Below are positions 46,261 through 58,043 of a stretch of 64,000 nucleotides of DNA, in pieces. The position numbers and the translations under genes were made by a program. The stretch comes from Chrysoporthe austroafricana (lineage: Eukaryota > Ascomycota > Sordariomycetes > Diaporthales > Cryphonectriaceae), in contig JYIP02000005.1 in NCBI GenBank assembly GCA_001051155.2, positions 2,356,001-2,420,000 on the forward strand, in the 5' to 3' direction. Numbering within the stretch: the first letter of the stretch is position 1; every line of letters starts with the position of its first letter. Under the pieces are notes generated by a model. The model saw only the letters and a program-made list of their open reading frames with translations, was not told where the DNA came from and did no database searches.

Positions 46261-49235
46261 TTGGCCACGGCCAAAGAAGCAATTCACCTAGCGCAGGAAC
46301 AAGGGGTAGTGTGCCACACCCTGCCACGCCGCCTACAGGAACAACGGTTTACTATGTGTGGTTTAGACTCCCTGACGTGCCTGACTCCCTCTCTGGATCT
46401 TCGTCCTCCCTGCGCCTGGACGCAAGAGTCTGTCTGCCCTTCGAGACACGGGCTGGATCCAGACGATTCGACTTTTATCCCCAAAAGAGATCCGAGCACC
46501 CCACCCCTTTTTGTCCAGGCCATGCCGCCACTGCTGCACGCTATGTGGTATTGTATGCATGCTTTGTATGCACCAGCCTGCCCTCCCATCACCGTGACCG
46601 CGGCCCATGACCCGCAGTTCCTGCGTCGCCGTTTGACCCTGCGTGCCCTGCGTGCGCTGCCCGAAACCGAACGCATGCTAGCGGTAGCCCGATCCCGTAG
46701 GTGGAGCCAGCGCACGGCACTAAGGGACGGCCTATTGCAACCCTATCGAGTATCTTCCGACGGCGCGGTGGGCCACGCCTCGCGGCCAGGTGACTCGCTC
46801 CCTGCCCACCGCTGACCCGCTGTCGCTACTCAGTGCACACACCATGCTGGGGCGGTGGTCGAGTATCTGCTGGCTCATGACACGGCATGGCTCGCTCGGC
46901 CTTGCTGGCCGGTGGCCGACCCGCGTGGGCCGACCAGACCAGAATGACGACAGGGCCCGTCCCCACGGCGCAAGCACTCCGGCCTGTTGGCGCCTCTGCC
47001 GCGCAAGCGGGTACGATCGCGCCCTGGGCCGTCGGTGGCCAAAGAAGACACGGCGCGCAGGGGATCCTCACGGGGGTTTTGTGGGCGGGTGCGGTGCTCC
47101 CCTTCTGCACTGCAGGCCATTCGCCAGGAGCCTCGCGCAGCAGCAGCAGGGTGGGGCCACACCCACGACCCGCAAGGGAACCCGCTCGTTTGTTTCTGCC
47201 ATAGTGAGCACATACATGGCAGGATCTCTGCGCCTGTACCCGCAGCCCATGAAACGGGCGGCGGCAGGCGAGAGGCGCTATTGGCAGACGCTGTTTTAGA
47301 CGGATTGAGGGCCAGCTGTGCCGGCCAACCATCGATCGAGCCCCCGAGCTCCCCCCCCCGGGCCAGCTCCGGTATTGGCACCCCGTTTCAGAGTCTGGCG
47401 CTCGGGCCCTTCGATGCAAACACACCACTGACAGGTGTTTCCCGGCCCTGCGTGCTGCCATCATCAATCACACCCTGCCGCGGCCCCATCCATACTGTGT
47501 GCTCAGTGCTTACGGACGACAGAACGTAGCGACATCGTTCATATTGGCGGCCCCGTGCAGGCGGCCGGGATCCCGTGTGGGGGATTGACGTATTCGTCAT
47601 TCTGTTGCCGAGGCGTCTGTGCCACATGTTCGCAGCAAGCGAGATTGATCTGCTCAAACGTGAACTCTCTCCCTCTCTGCGGGCAGCTGGGGACGCAGCG
47701 CGCTGTGTGTGTGTGTGTGTGTGTGCGTGTGCCTGGCGTCGGGCGGGTGAGCGCCATCCCCGACCAGGTCTCGACCGTCGCGGAAACCCGGTGTCGAGCA
47801 CGCCTTTCTACCGCGGTCGGTCGGCGGCGCGCTGAAGAAGATGAGCCTCAAGGTTTGTTGCAGATCGGATTCACCCCCGGCATCCGTGCGGCCTGGAGGG
47901 TTCCCTCCCAGAAGCCTAATCCGGAAGGCCTGCAGCGCAGGCGGCACAGATTGGGCAACCCTTCCTCCTCGACACGGCATGGTCGTTGGCTCGGCGGGCG
48001 CTGGCGTCCCGTGCGACGGCACGAATCTTGCAGCAGTCACAGGTGCCAAGTCACCACGCGGCGCAGCGGTCGACACACACGCACGCGGCAGAGCAGCAGC
48101 AAGCAGCCCGCAGGTGCTTCGACGAATTGCCTGGTGACGGGGGCCGCGCTCTTCCATCCTAAGCACCCCCCCTGCTGATACTACTTCATGGCTTCCTTGG
48201 TCCCGTCCCTTTAAGGTTGCGGCCGCGAGGTCGATGATCAGATGAAAAGGCTGTTTTGACGGCTAACCCGGCGCGCCGGGGCCTGCATATCATATGTTCT
48301 ACGTCGTTAGCATTTAAATTGGCTATATGCCTCTGCAATATCCGAGGAGTCTGCTACGACGTCTCTCGAGGTCTCCATCAGATTTATGCACATCAAATTA
48401 CAATTCTCATCCAGTCGATATTTCGATGACGTGCCCGGCAAAAATTCAGATGCCCGACTATATTCGGCGCACTGCTGGGCGAGGGGGCGGCAAATTCAGG
48501 ATACACCGTTGGCTGCAACTTTCCGTGCCCGGCTGAGTCTACGGCGGTGAAGCAATGCTCGGTTCACACGGGACAAGCTTGAAATCTCTGGCTGACGACT
48601 TGTCCCAGCACATATGCGAATGGGCGGGGCACAACGCCTTCAGAGTGCAGACGACGTGTGCATCACATTTGTCTGGGCGGGCTGGGTCGTGATCACGAAT
48701 GGATTCCCGTCTGGCTCAGTGTGTGGAACAATGGGAACGTAAACGTACACGGCATTGCCGTAATCACAGCAGAGCAGATTCTGCCAGAATTTCCACATCG
48801 GAGCACTACTTGACATGAGCTGCGCAGTCGTCCTGTCCGGTCTGAAGGTACGAGTGTCGCCTCTTCACCAGCACTCGCGCTCGCTGTCTGCCTAGATATT
48901 CGTGTATCGGTTTGATGCGCACCGCGTCAATATGACAAGCACCTATGCACCCATTGTAGAAGTTCTGAAATTGCGCTGACAGACACGACCTTTAATTATT
49001 GCACAGGATTACAGATCTGTTATCAAAGATGTCTGGACAATTACGAGGTAGCTCTGCCTGTAGGGTTTGCAAGATCCATAGCCATACCTATATGTTGTAT
49101 GTCTTCGAGAGAGAAATAGTGTGCAGCCAATACTCTTCTACGCAAGAAGGTAGATAGGTCATCCATCGGAGATATTGCGCCCAGGTGCGACATTCACCAG
49201 CAGTGCCCGATACATATTGTTTCCAATTGGTCGCC
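46261..49235. other. 3-kb gene-poor region
   Basis: 46.3-48.2 kb is GC-rich with many overlapping frames on both strands and a (TG)n run at about 47705-47733; no frame has a recognisable product. From about 48.25 kb the DNA becomes AT-richer and nothing coding is visible up to the GST remnant. I see no rRNA or tRNA. Confidence 0.45.
47705..47733. repeat. (GT)n microsatellite
   Basis: About 28 bases of GT with one interruption. It is non-coding as far as can be seen. Confidence 0.9.
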
Positions 49236-50131
49236 ATGGCTCTCCGTCTCACTCTCTATCGCGCTCCGATTGCCTGCTCCATGGCGCTGCACATGCTCCT
49301 CAGTCATGTCGGCCTTCTAACCAGCTCTGTGTTTCTCTAAAGGGGGGCCGGACGGTTATCATATGTGGGCATTCCTATCACACGTGTCATCAACAGCTGG
49401 TTTCGAAGCCGAAGAGCCAATATGTCTTGTCCAAAGTTGGCATGGCTCCTCGCGGTGGCCGCTGACGGGTCCTTCAGCACCGCCGAGTACCATGCTATCC
49501 ATGTGTGCCCGGGCGAGACAGTCATCACTGAGCTGCCAGCCATCGCCGCTTACATCTCCAGGCTGGTCCCCGAGAAGGAACTCGTTCTGGGATCGGGTAG
49601 CCCGTAGTCCGGTCAGCCCACACTCGCGGGGCTTGTTCATGTCAATGTAACTCCTAATGAAGTCTGACCATCGATATTTCCAGACGCACTTACATCTTGT
49701 CTGTAGCCCTAGGCGAAGCCCAAGTCCACGAATGGATGGCATAGTTGAGTGGGACACTGCACGGTCAAGCCTACGCGATAGTATTTGCTCCAGCTCATTA
49801 CGTCGCGTCATGCCCCGAAGGTTTTATCGACGACGCGCTAGGGAACATCAAGGAGACCGGACGGTGCAAGATTTCCGACTGCTACGGGCGGATCGAATCG
49901 AGATTGCCGGGCCACAGCCACGCCGTTGGTGGGAAACTGACCGTCATTGATTTTATTTTCTTCCTTGGTGGTGTTTATGTTTATGTATGTAAGTACCTAA
50001 ATGTCGATGTCGGACGGTATCCAAAGTATGAAAAGGTCGTTACAAATATATTGCAGCTGGACAGCGTGAAGGCGACAATCGAGGAGGGAGGCGAGAGCAA
50101 GAATTTCACAGGTGTGGGTGGGCAACTTTGA
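49236..50131 (+). pseudogene. Decayed glutathione S-transferase gene
   Basis: Pieces of a GST occur in order. The N terminus is MALRLTLYRAPIACSMALHM, broken by TAA at 49338-49340. In the same frame follows ADGSFSTAEYHAIHV-CPGETVITELPAIAAYISRLVPEKELVLG, the thioredoxin-fold half with the TE-pA glutathione-binding step, apparently short of several residues before CPGE. After a possible intron (from 49605; acceptor atttccag before 49684) comes RTYILSVALGEAQVHEWMA, a TAG at 49742-49744 where GSTs have Trp, then LSGTLHGQAYA, and a C-terminal helical part ending KLTVIDFIFFLGGVYVYVCKYLNVDVGRYPKYEKV. The order and length match one GST, so this is a relic rather than several genes. TGG-to-TAG is a G-to-A transition. 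Confidence 0.6.
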
Positions 50132-50190
50132 GGCGCCATATGCTCCAGACCGAGCTGGAGATGCATTTCAATTCGCCTGCACAGCGAGCT

Positions 50191-53178
50191 CTACCGAAAA
50201 GCCATCCCGCCTCCCCTCCTCTTTACAACGGGCTTCTTGACTGCGCCTGAAGTGACAATCTTTTTCTTGGCACCAGCGCCATTCGCCCCCTCGCCTGTCT
50301 GAACCCTCTCCTCTTCTGCCAGCTTCTCTTCCTGCCTCTTTTTGTCTTCGGCCATCTGCGCCTCGATCTCCATCTTGCGGTTGAATTCTGTCTCGATGAC
50401 CCTCCTGTCCCTGGCCGAGTAGCCCTTTTCCTTGACCGAGTAGAACACACCACCCAGCTCCGCCAGCCAGTGCGGGTCGACGCTCGTCACGGTGGACATA
50501 TACTCCTTGGACGTCAAGATCAGCTCATGGTAGACCACGTAGTCCGGCAGGAAGCCCAGGCCGTACAACGCACTCGTCGGGTGCAGCTGGACCGTGACAG
50601 AGGTGCGCAGATTGATGTACTCGCCAATGCCTTTGACTTTCGCGGCCTGGTGGTAGTAGCCTGAGCAGATGCACTTGCGGATGATGTCCCAGTCGGTGCC
50701 GCACGAGACCATCTCCATCTTCTGCATGCGCATGATGTCGAGTAGTTGGTCGCGGACTTCTTTGGCGCGGCGTAAGGATTTGGAGTGCAAGAAGTGCTGT
50801 GTACACCACCTGTCAGAATAGCCGTTGGCTTTCCACTGAGAGTAGACGTGTAGGTATGTGAGATGGTCTGATTCCGGGACGAAGAACTTCTCGCGCGCGG
50901 CGTCCGATTCCTCTTGTCGTTCTTTCGGTCGAAAGAAGACGTTAGGCACGGAAAGCATTGCAACAATCGTCAACATTTCTTCGCTGCAACCGTACTCCAC
51001 AGACATGATAAGCAGTTTCGCCAGGGATGGATCCATAGGAAAAGCGTTCATCTTGCTGCCGAGGTCGGTCAGCTCGCCGACGTTGTCTAGCGCCCCGAGC
51101 GCCCACAAATCGAATAGTGAGGTCGTGATAGTCTCTTGCGGTGGCGGGTCCATGAAATCAAAGTCCAGCAAGTCCTTGACCCCAAGAGACTTGATGAGTA
51201 GGACAGTGTTGGCCAGATTTGTTCTCTGAATTTCGGGGATGGTCGCGATGTACAGCTCATCTTGGTAGGCCTTTTCTGTGAAGAGTCTGTACGCCTTGCC
51301 GGGCCCAGTCCGTCCTGCACGACCCGCCCTTTGTCCAGCGTTCGCCTGTGAAATAGGTGTAATTTGCAAGGTATCCATACCCATTCTTGGATTGTACACC
51401 TTGAGCTTGGAGAACCCGGCATCAACCACGAACATGATGCCGTCGACCGTGAGACTGGTTTCTGCAATGTTGGTAGCCACGATGCACTTGCGTACGCCAG
51501 GCGCCGCTCGATCGAAAATTTTAGCTTGCAGGTCTGCAGGCATCTGACTGTAGATGGGCAGAACGCTGAGCTTTGGTGGATCATTGAGTAGATTAAGCCG
51601 CTCTTGAATCAGCTCACAAGTGCACTCGATGTCTTCCTGGCCGGTCATGAAGACAAGAATGTCTCCTTTGCCTTGTGAGACATGTATTTGTAGCACTTGC
51701 TGGACAGCTTGGTCGACGTAGTCCTCGACGGGCGACCGAGAGAACATGATATCGACTGGAAACGTTCGACCAGGGATGAAGAACTCGGGAGCACCTCCGA
51801 AGAATTCTGAAAATCGCTTCGAGTTCATCGTCGCAGATGTGACGATGAGTTTGAGATCCCGACGCCTCTGCAGAATCTTCTTGAACAAGCCCATGAGAAC
51901 GTCCGTATTCAGCGCTCTCTCGTGCGCCTCGTCCATGATGACGCACGAGTAGCGGTCCAAGTCTGGCTCGTTCAACGATTCTCGTAGGAGAATACCGTCG
52001 GTCATATACTTGATGACGGTCTTGTCGCTTGTGCAGTCCTCGAAACGGATCGCATACCCGACCGTGCTGCCCAGCTCGCACTCCATCTCTTCACTGACAC
52101 GCTTCGCAACGCTCATTGCGGCCACTCGCCTCGGCTGTGTACAGCAGATGTTCCCCCGGTTGCCGTAACCATCTTCGTATAGAAATTGCGTGAGCTGAGT
52201 TGTCTTTCCGGAACCCGTCTCACCGACGACGATGATCACCTGATTATCCCTAATGACACGGAGGAGATCTTCTCGAACTGCAAATGCCGGTAAAAATTCT
52301 CGCTGCTCCCTCAACGTCTTGCTTTGACTGAAGTTGCTCGCGCCGTCATTCTTCTTCATGACCTCACTAAACTTGTGTGATTGAGGTTCGGCCGTGCTTT
52401 CGTCCTCCTTCGGCATTGGCAGCGCACTATCCGTGTCATCTTCGTTCTTGACACCCATCACATTTCCCAGTGTTGTGCCAGCGAGGTTCGTCGCCTCCTG
52501 TGCCTGCTTCTGCCTCTCGCGCTGTTGTCTCCTCTCCTTCACGACCCTGCTTCCCTTCCGGCTGAACACGGCCATATCACTCTGATAATCCCTCACCGCA
52601 GGCACGGGCTCCAGCTGCTTCGTGAAGATCGTCCGCCCATCCAGGAATGGCGGCCTCAATTCGTGTACGAGCAAGTGCACACGCAGGGAGTCCTCATCAT
52701 CCTCAAATTCTTGACCGCACCTCTGCGCCACGCCAGAGCTCAGCATGCGATTCGTCTCCCACGCATCTATATCTTTCTGCTTCTGTGCCTGCTTCGCGCT
52801 CTGCCGATCGAAGCGGCCGACCCGCTTCTCGACCATGGCGCGCTCCTGCTCCTGGCTCTCGACCCAGCTGCTGTCGTAGGCGCCAAAAGGGTTGTGCGAC
52901 TCGTCGCCCATGGTGTGCCCGAGCTCGTCGCCGGCGTACCAATCGCGATCGAGCGCCGTGTCGTAGTCATCTTGCGGGTTCAAGTCATTATCGTTGGGGG
53001 GTGGCTCGGGGGTGGAGAGGCCGTGGTTGTTGCCGCGAGGTGTTGACCGCCCAGATGAGAAGCGCCCGTTTGCGAGGGGACGGCCATTCTTTCGGTTGGG
53101 CACATCGTCCCAGCGATCGTCAGACCGTAGGGGGTTAAAGTTCAGCCTTCGCCGTTTCGGATCTCTGTCACGGTCCAT
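50191..53178 (-). CDS. PRP16: DEAH-box pre-mRNA splicing helicase PRP16 (DHX38)
   Basis: A single-exon 995-aa frame from the ATG at 53178. The helicase motifs appear in order: [14 protein letters not shown] (I), [16 protein letters not shown] (Ia), [15 protein letters not shown] (II), VTSATMN (III), [20 protein letters not shown] (V) and [24 protein letters not shown] (VI). Winged-helix, ratchet and OB-fold regions follow ([43 protein letters not shown]). The N-terminal 270 residues are the charged, PRP16-specific part, with [10 protein letters not shown] and the [38 protein letters not shown] block that sets PRP16 apart from PRP2, PRP22 and PRP43. The enzyme remodels the spliceosome after the first catalytic step. 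The C-terminal tail is Lys/Gly-rich. No intron is present. Confidence 0.96.
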   Translation of the reverse strand: MDRDRDPKRRRLNFNPLRSDDRWDDVPNRKNGRPLANGRFSSGRSTPRGNNHGLSTPEPPPNDNDLNPQDDYDTALDRDWYAGDELGHTMGDESHNPFGAYDSSWVESQEQERAMVEKRVGRFDRQSAKQAQKQKDIDAWETNRMLSSGVAQRCGQEFEDDEDSLRVHLLVHELRPPFLDGRTIFTKQLEPVPAVRDYQSDMAVFSRKGSRVVKERRQQRERQKQAQEATNLAGTTLGNVMGVKNEDDTDSALPMPKEDESTAEPQSHKFSEVMKKNDGASNFSQSKTLREQREFLPAFAVREDLLRVIRDNQVIIVVGETGSGKTTQLTQFLYEDGYGNRGNICCTQPRRVAAMSVAKRVSEEMECELGSTVGYAIRFEDCTSDKTVIKYMTDGILLRESLNEPDLDRYSCVIMDEAHERALNTDVLMGLFKKILQRRRDLKLIVTSATMNSKRFSEFFGGAPEFFIPGRTFPVDIMFSRSPVEDYVDQAVQQVLQIHVSQGKGDILVFMTGQEDIECTCELIQERLNLLNDPPKLSVLPIYSQMPADLQAKIFDRAAPGVRKCIVATNIAETSLTVDGIMFVVDAGFSKLKVYNPRMGMDTLQITPISQANAGQRAGRAGRTGPGKAYRLFTEKAYQDELYIATIPEIQRTNLANTVLLIKSLGVKDLLDFDFMDPPPQETITTSLFDLWALGALDNVGELTDLGSKMNAFPMDPSLAKLLIMSVEYGCSEEMLTIVAMLSVPNVFFRPKERQEESDAAREKFFVPESDHLTYLHVYSQWKANGYSDRWCTQHFLHSKSLRRAKEVRDQLLDIMRMQKMEMVSCGTDWDIIRKCICSGYYHQAAKVKGIGEYINLRTSVTVQLHPTSALYGLGFLPDYVVYHELILTSKEYMSTVTSVDPHWLAELGGVFYSVKEKGYSARDRRVIETEFNRKMEIEAQMAEDKKRQEEKLAEEERVQTGEGANGAGAKKKIVTSGAVKKPVVKRRGGGMAFR

Positions 53179-53623
53179 GGCTGTTGTACTGTAGAGTGTC
53201 GAGAAGTGCTAGGTGGATGACAGTTGACGAGAGTCGTGTTGACTTTAGACCACTCAGGTTACCCAATGTTCGGCGCCACCATACGTCTAAAGCTCCCGCT
53301 ACCGGCGGGTACTTGAAGAGTCCACGACACTACCATAAATTGAGCCTGACAAATGACGCAAAAATATCTACTCTGGAATTGTTTTATATGTGAGAGATCT
53401 CAATTCTTGAAGACGAAATACGTGGACTAAATGGACTAAAAAGCTGAAGGGCGAGAGCTAGGAGTTTGACCATGTACGGACGTACCTAGTAGGACCCATT
53501 CTTATCTCTTATCGGGCTTGTGTGGACGCTTAACTTTTTTTTTGAACTTGAATTTCCCTTTTCGCGACCCTCATACTCTGCACTTGGTAGAGGTTTTGCA
53601 AATTCGCGCCTCCCTTCACGAAT
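53179..53623. promoter_or_regulatory. Divergent promoter PRP16/PWP1
   Basis: 445 nt between two divergent start codons of housekeeping genes. A T-rich tract at about 53528-53550 lies near the PWP1 start. No gene is supported. Confidence 0.45.
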
Positions 53624-55285
53624 ATGTCGTCCATGATCACAACTGCCGCCTGGGTGCCGCGAGGTTTCGCGGCGCCCTTTCCCCAGAAATACAATTTCGA
53701 CGAGGAAGAGTTCGAGCGCATTGCATCTCTGGCGAAGCTGAAGCTGGACGACGCCAATGAGGACCTGGAAGAGGCCCAAGCAAAGGATGGCGAGGGATCG
53801 TCCGACAAGGAGGAGACCAAGAAGACGTCAGAAGGCTCGAAGGACGAGTATGTAACGGGATCGGCTCCCAGGAGAGTCTTGCGCTGATTGCATTACAGCA
53901 TTGAAATCGACGACGACTTGAAAGAGTACGACCTCGAGCACTACGATGACGACCCAGAGGAGGACATCGAGGTCGCGCAAAGCATGGGCATGTTTGGCAA
54001 CGTAAAATCGCTGGCATACTACGACAACAACAAGGAAGACCCATACATCACCATACCAGATGAGGAGGATGAGGACGAGGAGCGGGAGGATCTGCAAATC
54101 CTTGCGACAGACAACCTGGTGCTAGCAGCGAAAGTCGAAGATGAGTTGGCACACCTAGAGGTCTACGTATACGAGGATGAGGCCGACAATCTCTACGTGC
54201 ACCACGACATCATGCTTCCTGCGATACCCCTTTGCGTCGAGTGGTTGGACATCGCCTGCGGCAGGTCGAGCGTCGACAAGGACGCAGCAGCAAACTTCGT
54301 CGCGATCGGCACGATGGATCCGGACATTGAGCTGTGGGACCTCGACACGGTGGACTGCATGTACCCAAACGCCATATTGGGTCAGGGAGGCAACCCAGAG
54401 GACGAGAAGAAGAAAAAGAAGAAGAAGAAGTCGAAGAAGGCAAACGACGAGTATCATGTTGATGCAGTCTTATCACTGGCGGCGAATCGAAAACACAGAA
54501 ACCTGCTGGCTTCGGCTTCAGCCGACAAGACCGTTAAGCTATGGGATTTACACACGGCGAAGTGCGCCAAGTCATACAACTACCATACCGACAAGGTCTG
54601 CTCGTTGGCATGGCACTCGGTGGAGTCGACAGTCCTGTTGAGTGGTAGCTACGATCGGACGATTGTTGCTGCAGATATGCGAGCACCAGATGCGAAGCCA
54701 TCAAGATGGGGCGTAGAGAGCGATGTCGAGAATGTGCGTTGGGATCCTCATGACCCCAACTTCTTCTTCGTGTCAACGGAGAACGGTGTCATCCATTACT
54801 ATGATGTGAGGAACGCGCCTTCAGACCCAGCCAAGAGCAAGGCCGTGTGGACACTGCAGGCGCATGACCAGTCTGTCTCGTCATTCGACCTCAACAGTGT
54901 GATACCTGGCTTCATGGCAACGGGATCTACGGACAAGACTGTTAAGCTGTGGAACATACAACCAACTGGCCCTGCATTGGTGGTGTCCCGGGATTTGGAC
55001 GTTGGCAAGGTCTTCTCCACCACTTTCGGGCCAGATTCTGAGGTTGCCTTCAGGTTGGCAGTGGCTGGTAGCAAGGGCACGATGAACGTTTGGGACACTA
55101 GCACAAATGCTTCTGTCCGCCGCGCATTCGCAGGAAAGATGCCTGCTGTTCAGGCCGAAGAGGATGTCAAGGAGAGGCTAGTCGGCATTGCTGATGACGA
55201 GAGCGAGTCTGACGAGGAGGAGGGAGCAGCGGAAGAAGGCTCCGGGGCTAGTGACGAGGAGGACGAGTCCATGGATGATGAATAG
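53624..55285 (+). CDS. PWP1: PWP1-like nucleolar WD40 ribosome-biogenesis factor
   Basis: Two exons, 53624-53847 and 53899-55285 (gtatgt...ttacag), give 536 aa. The N terminus MSSMITTAAWVPRGFAAPFPQKY is the PWP1 start, followed by an acidic stretch and DLKEYDLEHYDDD. WD40 repeats include VDAVLSLAANRKHRNLLASASADKTVKLWDL, DKVCSLAWHSVESTVLLSGSYDRTIVAADMR and HDQSVSSFDLNSVIPGFMATGSTDKTVKLWNI. A Lys-rich insert (EDEKKKKKKKKSKKAND) and an acidic C-terminal tail (DDESESDEEEGAAEE) fit a nucleolar protein. In yeast PWP1 acts in 25S/60S subunit assembly. Assignment is firm. Confidence 0.94.
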
Positions 55286-55443
55286 ATCCTCTAGACACAG
55301 TTCAACAAGAGGGGTGTTGGGTTGCCTGAATTGCTAGCATGGTGTCTGTGAAGAATACAATAATGATACAGCAGTCAATCTACCCCATTCGATTGACGCA
55401 TGCAGTCTTTCTCCTCTTCGTCCGTCGAAATGAAGCTGCCCGT
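55286..55443. other. 3' spacer between convergent PWP1 and acylphosphatase
   Basis: 158 nt between convergent stop codons, presumably sharing polyadenylation signals. Confidence 0.4.
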
Positions 55444-55914
55444 TCAGTGTCGGACTTCGAAGGCTGTTTCGCCCTCTACAACGTCTAGCTGCTCATGAGT
55501 TACCTTCTTCACAGTGGCATGTGAAGGTCCCCTATTGAGATCTCTCAGAAAGTCGGCAATCTTTTTTTCATCACCTTGTGCTTCACCCTCAACCTAAGGC
55601 CAATATTAGGATGTGGAAGAGTTCAGCACTGGGTGGGCTTGTACACATACTTTCTCATCAGGGGTATTACGCACCCAGCCAGTGATGTCCCTGGCTGTTG
55701 CATGCTTTCTGGTGAAGTATCTAGAGGTTATGAGTAAAATGGAGCTTGATATTTCTCACGAATCGAGTACTTACCTGAAACCAACACCTTCCAAAGAAAA
55801 AACATGTAAGCGTGAGGCTATGGAAGGGGATTCATGGAGTGGGTACGTACCTTGGACACCCCCCTCCACAACGTAGTGGATCCGTTTTTGAGATCTGGTG
55901 TCTGATTTTTCCAT
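55444..55914 (-). CDS. Acylphosphatase
   Basis: Four exons on the minus strand: 55914-55851, 55787-55775, 55720-55651, 55593-55444, giving 98 aa, the normal length. The protein reads MEKSDTRSQKRIHYVVEGGV, then QGVGFRYFTRKHATARDITG, WVRNTPDEKVEGEAQGDEKK, IADFLRDLNRGPSHATVKKV and ends FEVRH. The signature G-x-V-Q-G-V-x-F-R with the catalytic Arg is present, as is the Asn of WVRNTPDEKVEGEAQG. The enzyme hydrolyses acyl-phosphates such as carbamoyl- or 1,3-bisphosphoglycerate. Exon 2 has only 13 nt and supplies GVGF of the signature; using the earlier acceptor (ccatag, 55818) instead would insert nine foreign residues there and destroy it. Confidence 0.9.
55775..55787 (-). other. 13-nt microexon of the acylphosphatase gene
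   Basis: GTGTTGGTTTCAG on the minus strand is bounded by ctttggaag upstream and gtaagt downstream. It completes Gly-Val-Gly-Phe-Arg with one base from each neighbour exon, exactly the acylphosphatase signature. Confidence 0.8.
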
Positions 55915-56188
55915 GATCTTGATGGTTGTGGCGCAAATTGATTTGTATAGCAGATGTTAATTGATCCTTTTGGGAAGGATTTCAAAAATGTGATTTTGCC
56001 CTTAAGAACGGCATAAAGCAATGCTGCCGCTGATGTCACCGGAGCCAGTTGCTGCAGTCGAGTCGCAGTGGCAGCCGAGGTGATAAGATAAGACAAGCTT
56101 ACTTCCACCGCCGTTCTTCATGAAGCCATCTCCTACTCTAAACAACTCTCTCCAACATCAATACCCTCCTCTCTTATCACAATTCAAT

Positions 56189-57406
56189 ATGGACCCATCA
56201 GTTCCTGTAGAGGATTCCACGGCGCAGGTCGTCTTCCGACCAGGCAAGAAGCGCAAGCAGTTCAGACAGCGCCCCCAAGAGAACGAGACCGCGACGGGCG
56301 ATGCGACTAGTCAAAACAGTGCGCCTCAAGTACCAACGCTGGATAGCGAGGCCAAGAGCTACGATGACAATGACAGCGACAAAGATATACCAGATGCAGA
56401 AGCGTCGTCAGTAGCCGAAGCTCTCCGCCTACGAAACGCACGCAAGTCAAGAGTCAAGGGTGTCGAGTTTCGGCCCGAGTCTGCTGCCGAGGGGAAGGCA
56501 AATATGGACCAGAGTCTGGTCCCCAAAGACGAGTCTGAGGCCGTGGAACTGGGGGTGTCAAGGCGCTTTGCGCCACAGGCGGGGATAGTGGGCGAGCTTG
56601 TGAACAAACATATGTAGGCTTCCCCATTGGAACTCGTTACACTGGCCCGGACAAAGGCTGATCAAGCAAGGGAGGAATACATAGAATCCGAGTTGGCTAG
56701 ACGGCATGCCGCGGACAAGGCAGCCCAAGCATCTACTTCACAGCCAACCAGCGCATCGGAAGCAGTGGCGGAAGCCGGAGCGGTCCCAACCAAGAGACTA
56801 GGGTACCAGCCGACGATAGGGGGCAGATTACAGGAGGTCGATCTCGGCGAGGAAGCCCGCATGCGCAACGCCGCCATGACGGAGCAGGCGCGGAGGCGGT
56901 TAGCCGGAGAGCAGCTCGAAGACGATTCCGATAATTCACGAAAACGTGTCAGGCTGGGCAAGGACGGAAAGCCATGGCGAGGCCGCAAGAGGCGTGCCAG
57001 CGAGGACATCAAGCGAGATCAGATGGTAGAAGCCCTCATGCGGGAGAACAGACGTGAGTTTGCCCTTGTCCCTTCATCATATTGCTGATGGAGGATTCAG
57101 GCAGAACGCTAACGCTCTGGCGCAGTGGATGTATACGATGTACCAGACCAGGCAGAATCGACAGCTGAGCTTGGTGCTGATGAAGCCGCGGATGAGAGAA
57201 TAGCGGAGGAATTCCGGCGCGAGTTCATGGATGCCATGGCCGAGAGAAGAAACCAGCGAAGGAAAATTCCGGCTCCGCCGCCGAAACCCGGAGCGAAGCA
57301 GGAGGAAATACTCAAGGGGCCAAAGCTTGGCGGCAGTCGCAATGCAAGGGCCGCAATGCGGGACCTCCTATTGTCCCAGCAGGAGAAAGACAAGAAGAGG
57401 CGATAG
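56189..57406 (+). CDS. TLS1/C9orf78 family (Hep59) splicing-associated protein
   Basis: Three exons: 56189-56613, 56671-57053, 57126-57406, giving 362 aa with closed phase. I chose the ATG at 56189 (MDPSVPVEDSTAQVVFRPGK); a further in-frame ATG lies at 56120 in what reads like leader. Family features are the FRPGKKRKQFRQRP start, ALRLRNARKSRVKGVEF, FAPQAGIVGELVNKHMEEYIESELARR across intron 1, and a highly charged helical middle. The C-terminal third looks less conserved and ends KDKKRR. Relatives are S. pombe Tls1 and human C9orf78, which bind spliceosomal components such as BRR2 and affect splice-site choice. The acidic/basic coiled composition fits a nuclear, largely disordered protein. Confidence 0.88.
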
Positions 57407-57904
57407 GTGTTCGCAGAGACTATCCTCGCACAGATGCTCCTGTCCCGGGCCGGCACCGGGACCGGCACCTGCGCCATATCCACAGCGGCGCAGAAAACGA
57501 GCAATGCTGCTCAGAACAACAGAATTAGCAAAAATGGCGGAGGGAACCAGAATGATGAAGCGGTTGGTCTGGGCATCGGTCTGGGTGTCAACATCCCACT
57601 TGCGACGGGCATCGTTGCGGGGATCTCCTTCTACTCGCGGCGGTCCAGGAGGCAGAGGAGGCAGAAGAAGCTACAGGCTACGCTGGGTGGGATGGCCTCC
57701 TCTCAAGGATACTCCCTAGTGCTTCCGACGGCGTACCAGGGACAGAATTACAAGTATTCTGGTTATGTGCCACAGCAGGTGCAGGCAAAACAGTCACCTG
57801 TTGAGCTGGCAAATACGTCGGTGAAGAGGCCGAGTAGTGAGCTGGTTTGCTCTACTGGGCCGGTCGTGCAGACCGTCACTCACACGCAGTCTTTGTACTT
57901 CTGA
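57407..57904 (+). pseudogene. Orphan transmembrane-tail frame directly after TLS1 stop
   Basis: The frame continues in phase straight after the TAG of the preceding gene for 165 codons to TGA at 57902-57904. It encodes a Thr/Gly/Asn-rich stretch, a membrane span of the glycine-rich type seen in fungal single-pass wall sensors (AVGLGIGLGVNIPLATGIVAGISF) and a basic stop-transfer segment YSRRSRRQRRQKK, then a Gln/Ser-rich tail. No own start or signal peptide is visible; the first ATG is at 57434. It may be the 3' end of a lost or truncated membrane-protein gene, a missed exon, or a read-through extension. Confidence 0.35.
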
Positions 57905-58043
57905 ATAGCAACGTCCATTCTATCGAAATCTGGAGAGATTTGCGGCTTCAGCTCTGAACATGCCACTCGAAGCAATATAAATGGCGCACTAAAGATAAGC
58001 TGAGTCGTCTTTGGTCCAGCCACGTAACCAGAGGTTTCATTAA

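Noticed and set aside
46261..48178. Multiple overlapping frames on both strands
   Set aside because: They look random in GC-rich DNA; no domain, splice pattern or signal peptide is consistent.
52381..53046. 221-aa plus-strand frame
   Set aside because: It is a shadow of the PRP16 N-terminal region.
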